Source: Candidatus Bipolaricaulota bacterium (GTDB lineage Bacteria > Bipolaricaulota > Bipolaricaulia > Bipolaricaulales > Bipolaricaulaceae). From it: a stretch of DNA of 12,561 bases. Of the stretch, positions 1 through 5,044 are shown piece by piece. The translations under genes and the position numbers were made by a program. The stretch lies in assembly GCA_021129895.1 (NCBI GenBank), contig JAJOKL010000015.1:1-12561 (forward strand), read 5' to 3'. A model generated the notes under the pieces. The model did not search any database and was not told the origin of the DNA. It saw nothing but the letters and a program-made list of their open reading frames with translations. The stretch's first letter is position 1; every line of letters begins with the position of its first letter.

Positions 1-1
1 C

Positions 2-100
2 GGGAAGGTGCACCACTTCTGCTCCGCCCTCTGCCGGCGGCTGTTCGAGGAAGCGCCCCGGGACTACTTGGGGAAGGCGAAAGGGGAAAGGAGGAAATGA
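2..100 (+). CDS. C-terminal end of a YHS-type metal-binding protein (partial)
   Basis: The gene enters from the left edge and ends at the TGA at 98-100. The 32 visible residues include HHFCSALCRRLF followed by EEAPRDYLG, which fits the end of a YHS domain: the FCS..C...F....P..YL pattern, with a Cys pair three residues apart. YHS domains bind metal and occur alone or at the ends of metal-handling proteins. The tail is short and basic (GKAKGERRK). The stop overlaps the start of the DUF302 gene in an ATGA, so the two are very likely cotranscribed and translationally coupled. The bulk of the protein is outside the window, so only the terminal domain can be named. Confidence 0.6.
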   Translation, partial: GKVHHFCSALCRRLFEEAPRDYLGKAKGERRK

Positions 101-501
101 TGTACATGACGAAGGCTTACGCTATGAGAACGGAAGTCGCGCTTCCGTTTCAGGAGACGCTGGAAAGGGTGCGCTCCGCCCTGCAGGAACAGGGATTCGG
201 GGTCCTCACCGAGGTGGATGTGCGGGCCACCATGCGGGAGAAGCTGGGGGCGGAATTCCGGGACTACGCCATCTTGGGGGCGTGCAACCCGCCTCTGTCC
301 CGCCGGGCCCTGGAGGCCGACCTGGAGGCGGGATTGGTGCTCCCCTGCAACGTGGTGGTCTACGGGGAAGGGGATAGGACGGTGGTCACGATCGCAGACC
401 CGGAGACGATGATGTCCACGCTGGGGAAACCGGGGCTGGACGCGGTGGCCCGCAAGGCCCGGGGGCGCCTGGAGAAGGTGATCGCCAGCCTCGGCAGCTA
501 G
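97..501 (+). CDS. DUF302 domain protein
   Basis: A 134-residue protein that is essentially one DUF302 domain: an N-terminal strand (TEVALPFQETLERVRSALQ), the GFGVLTEVDV segment, a central DYAILGACNP segment, and the VVVYGEGDRTVVTIADPETMM strand pair near the C-terminus. The family is small, alpha/beta, soluble and of unknown biochemical role, and is often found near metal- or redox-related genes. There is no signal peptide or membrane segment. The ATG at 97 overlaps the upstream stop and sits behind AAAGGAGG. In-frame ATGs at 100 and 106 are possible alternatives. A strong terminator follows, so this is the last gene of its transcript. The partner YHS protein suggests a metal-linked setting, which is inference. 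Confidence 0.88.
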   Translation: MMYMTKAYAMRTEVALPFQETLERVRSALQEQGFGVLTEVDVRATMREKLGAEFRDYAILGACNPPLSRRALEADLEAGLVLPCNVVVYGEGDRTVVTIADPETMMSTLGKPGLDAVARKARGRLEKVIASLGS

Positions 502-530
502 CCCATGGCGTTTCCAAGCGGGCCTTAAGG

Positions 531-567
531 AGGCCGGGCGGAAGAAGCCCGCCCGGCCTTTTCCTTT
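531..567 (+). terminator. Rho-independent terminator after the DUF302 gene
   Basis: A perfect 10-bp GC-rich stem (AGGCCGGGCG at 531-540 with CGCCCGGCCT at 550-559) has a 9-base loop and is followed by TTTTCCTTT. It lies 30 bases after the DUF302 stop and separates it from the convergent helicase gene. On the minus strand the stem is not followed by a T run, so it works mainly in the plus direction. Confidence 0.88.
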
Positions 568-672
568 GCTGCCCACCGGTTCCCCCCTGTCGAAGATGGC
601 CGGTCAGCCTGTGTCGGGCGTCCTCCGGAAGGAAAACCCGCGCCACGGCAGGCAGCAGCACACGAAAGGGTT

Positions 673-2826
673 TCACGCTTCCACGAGCGATTCTGCTTGG
701 CGCTTGATGCTCTGGGCCAAGCCCGGGCCGAGGTGGGGCACCCGGGCCAAATCCTCCTCCCGGGCAGCCGCCACCTTGGCAAGGTCGGTGAAGCCCGCCG
801 TATACAGGGCCCGGGCCCGCACCCGCCCCACCCCCTTCAGGCGCACCAGCTCCAACAGCTCCTCCCGCACCCCATACCGCACCCTGGTCCTGAGGACCGG
901 CAAGGGTCCCAAGGGGAACCCAAACAGCCCCGCGATCCTCTGGGCCGCGTAAAGCAGCCACTCCGCCTCCTCCCTGAGCCGGTAGGTGTCCCCCGGGCCG
1001 AGGCCGAACCGGCGGTGGAGCTCCCGCTCCGGGGCCTCGGAGATCCAGGCCGCCAGGGCCAGGGCGGTCTTGAGCTCGGCCAGGAACTCCCGGTACCCCC
1101 GGGCCCCGGGCTCCGGCACCGGCACCAGGAACTCTTCTCGCTGGAGCAGCCCGGGCAGCTCCTCCAGGTCGGCCCGGCGGAGCCGCAACCGCTCCATGTC
1201 CGGGGTGTGGGCCACAAGGTGCAGCAGAGCAAGCTCCGTGAGCCCTACCCGCTCCCCCTCTGCCAGGCCATCCCGCAGGGTCACCGCCGATACCGGGTGG
1301 ATGTAGAGGCGGGCCACCAGCTCCCCGAACGGGGTGGGAAGGAGCCGCCCCTGCCACTTGCGCACCATGCCCTCCTCGCAGAGGAAGGCCAGGGACTCCG
1401 CCAGGGCGACCTCCAGGCGCTCCACCCCGAACTGATGGGCAAGGAGGGTGCGGGAGAAGAACCCCCGTAGTCCGGCCGGGGAGCGGGCGTAGCCGGCCAC
1501 GATCGCCCCCAGCACGTGGGCGGGCAGCGCCCCGGCCGTGGCGAGCTGGGAGGTGATCCGCTCCGGGGGAGCGAGCACGTACCGGACCAGGAGCTCATCC
1601 CGGTCCTCCTCGTCCTTGGCCACCAGCACTGCCTCCCCGTAGGGATCCAGGCCCGGCCGGCCGGCCCGGCCCGCCATCTGGTGGAATTCCAACGCCGGGA
1701 TGTAGATGGAGCCGTAGGGGGCCTGATAGCGGCGCACGTCGCGAATGATCACCCGGCGGGCGGGCAGGTTCACCCCCGCTGCCAGCGTGGTGGTGGTACA
1801 CAAGGCCCGCAGGAGCCGGGCTCGGAATGCGCCCTCCACCGCCCGACGCTGGGTGTGGTGCAGGCCAGCGTGATGGAAGGCCACCCCGGCCCGGACGCAG
1901 GCCGCTAGCTCCCGACACACCGGGGTCGGCTCGTCCAGCGCCCGCTCTATCTTGGCAGCGAGCTCGGCGAGGCCTTCTTTCTCCTCCTCGGGGAGGAGCC
2001 GCGCCAGGGGGCGGGCCAGTTTTCTCGCCAGGGCTTGGGCCGAGCGCCGGGTGGACACGAACACCAGCGCCTGCCCCTCCTCCTGGATCACGTCCAACAC
2101 CAGGTCGAACACCGGGCCCAGCTCCCCGGCCACCCTCTTCCTGGTCCCGTCGGAGAGGAGGAGCTCCCCGGCGAGGTACACCCCGCTCTTCAGGGGCACG
2201 GGTCGGAAGTCGGAGACCACCGCCCGGGCGGAGAGCCATTCCGCTAGCTCCTCGGCGTTGCGGATGGTGGCGGACAGGGCCAGGAGCTGCAGGTCCGGCC
2301 GCACGTGTCTGAGGGCCGCCACCAGCACCTCCAGGGTGGGGCCGCGGCTGGGGTCAGCGAGGAGATGCACCTCGTCCAGCACCACCAACGAGAGGCCTTC
2401 CAGAAGCCAGCTCGCCCGGTGTCGCAGGAGGGAATCCGCCTTTTCATTGGTGAGGACAAGGAAGTCGTGGTCGGCCAGGCGGCCGTCCACCCGGTCGTAG
2501 TCCCCGGTGGCGAGGCCCACCTTGATCCCCAGCGGGGCGTACTTGGCCTTGAGGTCCTCGTATTTCTCGCTGGCCAGGGCCCGCAGCGGGACCATGTACA
2601 GGGCCCGTCCGCCGCGCACCAGCACCGAGTGCAGCATGGCCAGCTCCGCCACCAGGGTCTTCCCGGAGGCGGTGGGGGCGGCCAGGACCAGGGACTCCCC
2701 CTCCAGGGCCCCGGCGGCGATGGCCGCCTCCTGAGGGGGATACAGCCCCTCGATCCCGGCTCCTCGCAGGGCCTCTGCCACCTCAGCGGGCAGGGCGTAA
2801 AGCCGACACAGCTCCTCGATGTTCAT
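673..2826 (-). CDS. hel308: Hel308-type Ski2-family DNA helicase
   Basis: A 717-residue superfamily 2 helicase with the full motif set: a Q-like motif (YPPQEAAI, about 29-36), Walker A APTASGKT (50-57), MVPLRALASEKY (motif Ia, 78-89), TNEKADSL (Ib, 126-133), DEVH box (151-154), SAT (185-187), LVFVSTRRSA (IV, about 254-263), TTTLAAGVNLPA (V, 344-355) and QMAGRAGR (VI, 383-390). After the RecA pair come a winged helix and a helical ratchet region. The C-terminal helix-hairpin-helix reads LKGVGRVRARALYTAGF. Length and order match Hel308, an ATP-driven 3'-5' helicase that acts at stalled replication forks. Hel308 is best known from archaea; bacterial copies are sporadic. RecQ and Lhr lack this ratchet/HhH end. 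The start is the ATG at 2826, with only a weak GAGG upstream. It lies downstream of the ATPase gene on the same strand with a gap of about 150 bases. Confidence 0.92.
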   Translation of the reverse strand: MNIEELCRLYALPAEVAEALRGAGIEGLYPPQEAAIAAGALEGESLVLAAPTASGKTLVAELAMLHSVLVRGGRALYMVPLRALASEKYEDLKAKYAPLGIKVGLATGDYDRVDGRLADHDFLVLTNEKADSLLRHRASWLLEGLSLVVLDEVHLLADPSRGPTLEVLVAALRHVRPDLQLLALSATIRNAEELAEWLSARAVVSDFRPVPLKSGVYLAGELLLSDGTRKRVAGELGPVFDLVLDVIQEEGQALVFVSTRRSAQALARKLARPLARLLPEEEKEGLAELAAKIERALDEPTPVCRELAACVRAGVAFHHAGLHHTQRRAVEGAFRARLLRALCTTTTLAAGVNLPARRVIIRDVRRYQAPYGSIYIPALEFHQMAGRAGRPGLDPYGEAVLVAKDEEDRDELLVRYVLAPPERITSQLATAGALPAHVLGAIVAGYARSPAGLRGFFSRTLLAHQFGVERLEVALAESLAFLCEEGMVRKWQGRLLPTPFGELVARLYIHPVSAVTLRDGLAEGERVGLTELALLHLVAHTPDMERLRLRRADLEELPGLLQREEFLVPVPEPGARGYREFLAELKTALALAAWISEAPERELHRRFGLGPGDTYRLREEAEWLLYAAQRIAGLFGFPLGPLPVLRTRVRYGVREELLELVRLKGVGRVRARALYTAGFTDLAKVAAAREEDLARVPHLGPGLAQSIKRQAESLVEA

Positions 2827-2930
2827 AGGAAGCGCCGCCTCACTTTACCGCAATGAGGGCTCATCCAGGCCATCGTCAGAGCCACGGCGCCACATGAGGG
2901 CTGGCACCATCCCGGCTGCGGGAAGCCATC

Positions 2931-2966
2931 CGTTACGCGAGCTTCGTTACGCAATTTGCGTACCAA
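2931..2966. repeat. 36-bp direct repeat, copy 1 (3' side of the ATPase gene)
   Basis: This copy matches 4133-4168 at 30 of 36 positions in the same orientation. It holds two GTTACGC units 14 bases apart (2932-2938 and 2946-2952). The second belongs to a near-perfect palindrome, TACGCAA-T-TTGCGTA (2948-2962). It starts 12 bases beyond the ATPase stop codon. Confidence 0.85.
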
Positions 2967-2978
2967 ACAAAGGAGTCT

Positions 2979-4121
2979 TCACGTGAATTCCCGACGTAAC
3001 CAGCGCTTGAAGAACACGTCCGTGAACTCGTACTTCCCATCCACTCGCTCCAGGAGCTCCTCGGAGAGAAGCCGCTCCAACGCCCGTTGAACGCTGGAGG
3101 CAGAGCCCAGGTTGTGCCGCCGCAGGAATTTGGTCGAGTAGATCTCGACCTGGGGGGACTCCTCCCTGGCCAAGGCCACCAGGAGCTGCCGTGCCCTAAG
3201 CGGTAACGCCTCCCATATCTCATGGAAGGCGTGCGCCTCCCGGGAAAGCACCTCTTCCACGCCCAAGGCCACGTGGTCCGCGGTGATCAGTCGCTCGTCC
3301 CGCTGCCGGTCCCAAAGCACGTGACAGAGGAGCTGGGTATAGTAAGGATGGTTTTCGGTGATCTCGAGGATCCTGTGGGGAGCTCCCTCCTCCACCTGGA
3401 AGCCGGTGCTTTTGAATCGGGCCTCGATGAAGGCGGCGAACTCCTCCTCCGGGATCTTTCCCAGCGGCAAGTGTTTTCCAAACCGATAAAACGGGCGATT
3501 CTTGCTTTGGAAGATGTCCTGCATGAGATGGCGTTTGCTACCCATGAAGATGTAGGCCACCTGAGCATGATGCTGGAAATGCGCGCGCATTTGGCGCTGA
3601 ACACGTTCCCCCTCATCCCAGCCCGCGATCTCCTGGAACTCGTCGAACACCACCACCGCTTGCTTTTCCCGCTCTCGGGCGAGGACGGCCACCGCCTCGA
3701 ACAGATCGTCAAGAAGCGGCTCCCGGGCCCCACGGAGATCGAACTCGAACTCCAGCTCCACCTCCACGCCCTCTCCCTTCACCACCACTTTGGGGATGAG
3801 CCTGGGGAGCAGGGATCGGATCCGGTTCAGAGCTGCCCGGATCCCACCCCCGCAAAGCCTGGCGATCTCCTTGGCGTAGGCGGCGACGAAGTCCTCCTCG
3901 GACACCACTTTAAACAGATCCAGGTATACAGCGAGGACCCCTTGCGCCCGCACGCGATCCAACACCTCCAGGATCAGCGACGTCTTCCCATAGCGCCTGG
4001 GGGAAAAGAGGATCACGTTCTGTCCGGAGAGGATGTCGGAGGAGAGCTCCGCTATCTCCCGCTCCCGGTCCGCGAAACACTCCCCTCGGGCCACCTTGCC
4101 GTAGACGAATGGGTTGGTCAC
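2979..4121 (-). CDS. AAA/STAND-like P-loop ATPase with C-terminal winged helix (archaeal ATPase_2 family)
   Basis: A 380-residue ATP-binding protein. The N-terminus (NPFVYGKVARGECFADREREI) is the usual lead-in of the archaeal-type ATPase_2 (PF01637-like) group. Walker A is SPRRYGKTS and Walker B is AVVVFDEFQEI, with a sensor-like strand AYIFMGSKRH. A lid region (ITENHPYYTQLLCHVLWD) follows, and the last ~80 residues form a winged helix (SSVQRALERLLSEELLERVDGKYEFTD). The family is soluble, common in archaea and thermophilic bacteria, and of unknown cellular role. The GTG at 4121 is chosen because AAGGAGGGG lies 3 bases before it; an upstream TTG at 4142 falls inside the flanking repeat and has no RBS. 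Base composition looks less GC-rich than the neighbours, and the gene is bracketed by direct repeats. Both hint at an acquired unit, which is inference. Confidence 0.85.
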   Translation of the reverse strand: MTNPFVYGKVARGECFADREREIAELSSDILSGQNVILFSPRRYGKTSLILEVLDRVRAQGVLAVYLDLFKVVSEEDFVAAYAKEIARLCGGGIRAALNRIRSLLPRLIPKVVVKGEGVEVELEFEFDLRGAREPLLDDLFEAVAVLAREREKQAVVVFDEFQEIAGWDEGERVQRQMRAHFQHHAQVAYIFMGSKRHLMQDIFQSKNRPFYRFGKHLPLGKIPEEEFAAFIEARFKSTGFQVEEGAPHRILEITENHPYYTQLLCHVLWDRQRDERLITADHVALGVEEVLSREAHAFHEIWEALPLRARQLLVALAREESPQVEIYSTKFLRRHNLGSASSVQRALERLLSEELLERVDGKYEFTDVFFKRWLRREFT

Positions 4122-4132
4122 GCTCCCCTCCT

Positions 4133-4168
4133 TGTTACGCAAGATGCGTTACGCAATTCGCGTAACAA
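4133..4168. repeat. 36-bp direct repeat, copy 2 (5' side of the ATPase gene)
   Basis: This is the partner of 2931-2966 (30/36 identical), again with two GTTACGC units exactly 14 bases apart (4134-4140, 4148-4154). It starts 12 bases upstream of the GTG start of the ATPase gene. It therefore also forms the leader of that gene. Confidence 0.85.
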
Positions 4169-4173
4169 GTATA
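4137..4173 (-). promoter_or_regulatory. Palindromic operator pair and -10 element upstream of the ATPase gene
   Basis: Read on the minus strand, TATACT (4168-4173) is a good -10 hexamer, but no convincing -35 lies 17 bases upstream. Immediately downstream are two inverted repeats: GTTACGC-AATTC-GCGTAAC (4148-4166, perfect 7-5-7) and ACGCA-AGA-TGCGT (4137-4149, perfect 5-3-5). These cover the expected transcription start and leader, so a dimeric repressor bound there would block the promoter. The winged helix of the encoded protein makes autoregulation possible, but that is inference. Confidence 0.55.
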
Positions 4174-4560
4174 CCCCACCGGCCCCTGTCCTCTACCGGA
4201 AACGCTCGGTCAACGGCTGTGGAGAAGGCGCAAGTGCTTTTCCCGCCTTTCTAGTCGCTTCCCCTCTCGCCAGCGGACTAGATCGTGGCATCAAGGGGGC
4301 CTTGGATGCCCTCACCCACCTCTGCGGCGGACCCACGTGCTTAACCGTGTTCAGGCGTGCTGCGTGGCCAGGAGGCAGCGGCGCAGAAGCCCGGTGCACT
4401 CTTCAACGGTGGGCATCCGCGCTCATCGGTGGATTGGCCCCGGGGCCCGGAACCCGGGTCAGTGAAGTTACAGGGGAGACATCGTGAACTTCCCGTTAGG
4501 ACGCGGAGTTCGTTAAGTCGCTGTGAAAAATCCCTCAAGACCCCACATCCCGGAGGGAGA
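4174..4560. other. Gene-free stretch between the ATPase promoter and the Gre-like gene
   Basis: I find no supported gene here. Open frames on both strands are short, lack ribosome binding sites and resemble no family I recognise. No tRNA T-arm sequence is visible. Local structure includes a 12-base palindrome GGCCCCGGGGCC (4436-4447), an adjacent short hairpin CCCGG-AAC-CCGGG (4446-4458), and an imperfect inverted repeat around 4484-4513 (GAACT...AGTTC). Composition shifts inside it from GC-rich (4280-4460) to more AT-rich (4480-4550). Confidence 0.5.
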
Positions 4561-4590
4561 CAAAAAGCCGCCCTGTGAGCTGAGGGGGCT
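4561..4590 (-). terminator. Rho-independent terminator after the Gre-like gene
   Basis: On the minus strand, AGCCCCCT and AGGGCGGCT form a stem with one bulged base and an 8-base loop (CAGCTCAC), followed by TTTTT. It begins about 10 bases after the TAG of the Gre-like gene. That placement argues that the short gene is complete rather than cut off. Confidence 0.75.
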
Positions 4591-4600
4591 CCGGGGGTGC

Positions 4601-4864
4601 CTAGTCCACCACCCTGGCCCCACGCAGGATCCGCTCCAGCTCCGCTATCCTGGCCTCCACCTGGGCCTGTTCCTCCTTGGCCGCCGCGAACTCCGCGTTC
4701 TCCCGGATGTCCCCGAACTCCCGGGCCTCCCGCAGCCGCTGGGCCACCTCCCGCCGCTTGACCCGGATCAGCCAGTCCAGCTCCTTTTTCATCCTCTCGT
4801 AGCCCTCGCGGGTGAGGATGGTGCCGCCTTGATCCTCGCGCCCGGGAGACCAGTTCGCGCTCAT
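4601..4864 (-). CDS. Stand-alone Gre-factor N-terminal coiled-coil protein
   Basis: An 87-residue protein matching only the N-terminal domain of GreA/GreB. It has the lead TREGYERMKKELDWL, two long charged helices forming the coiled coil, and the tip GDIRENAEF with the acidic pair D52 and E55. In full Gre factors these acids enter the RNA polymerase secondary channel and promote cleavage of backtracked RNA. The protein stops at ARVVD, exactly where the FKBP-like C-terminal domain should begin; full GreA is about 155-160 residues. The ATG at 4864 is supported by AAGGAGG five bases upstream (4870-4876); a longer frame to 4936 has no RBS and runs into the promoter. It is divergent from acsB. The tip acids are kept, so it may still act on polymerase or compete with Gre factors, but the usual rim-binding domain is missing. 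Confidence 0.85.
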   Translation of the reverse strand: MSANWSPGREDQGGTILTREGYERMKKELDWLIRVKRREVAQRLREAREFGDIRENAEFAAAKEEQAQVEARIAELERILRGARVVD

Positions 4865-4902
4865 CTGTTCCTCCTTAGGAGTGGATTGCCTTGCTAGCCT
4901 GA

Positions 4903-4931
4903 ATTTTAGCTCGGGGGCAGCCCGACAACAA
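4903..4931 (-). promoter_or_regulatory. Promoter of the Gre-like gene
   Basis: On the minus strand, TTGTTG (4926-4931) is separated by exactly 17 bases from TAAAAT (4903-4908). This is a good sigma-70-type pair placed 39 bases upstream of the ATG. It fits a separate transcript for the Gre-like gene. Confidence 0.65.
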
Positions 4932-4986
4932 GCCACGGGACAGCTCCTCCCACTTTAAACAGATCAAGACCGAAAAAGCTCGACTT

Positions 4987-5021
4987 GTCACCCCTGGGTG
5001 ACCTCGCTAATTGCAAGCGAG
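4987..5021. promoter_or_regulatory. Two inverted repeats in the acsB leader
   Basis: GTCACCC-CT-GGGTGAC (4987-5002) is a perfect 7-2-7 palindrome. CTCGCT-AATTGCA-AGCGAG (5003-5021) follows directly as a 6-7-6 inverted repeat. Together they fill the 20-60 bases before the acsB start. A weak promoter may overlap them: TTGTCA at 4985-4990 with GCTAAT or TAATTG 15-17 bases on. The first palindrome looks like a dimeric regulator site; the second may be an RNA hairpin ahead of the ribosome binding site. No regulator can be named. Confidence 0.5.
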
Positions 5022-5044
5022 CTTTCCCAAAAGGGAGGGGAAAG

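Noticed and set aside
386..1357. Long minus-strand frame, Gly/Ala/Pro/Arg-rich
   Set aside because: Out-of-frame shadow of the helicase gene, typical for high-GC DNA; no family resemblance and no RBS.
2931..4168. Insertion sequence around the ATPase gene
   Set aside because: No transposase or integrase and no clear target-site duplication outside the repeats; kept only as a repeat-flanked gene.
3222..4487. 421-residue plus-strand frame opposite the ATPase gene
   Set aside because: Antisense shadow of the ATPase gene. It runs on into the gene-free stretch with no recognisable domain or RBS.
4174..4560. tRNA or other known RNA gene
   Set aside because: No T-arm consensus or cloverleaf could be traced on either strand.
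4865..4936. Longer N-terminus for the Gre-like protein
   Set aside because: It would translate through the promoter and the RBS; ATG 4864 has a near-ideal RBS five bases upstream.
4985..5044. Upstream TTG start for acsB
   Set aside because: It lies within the palindromes, has no RBS, and adds 20 residues absent from the family; ATG 5045 has a good RBS.
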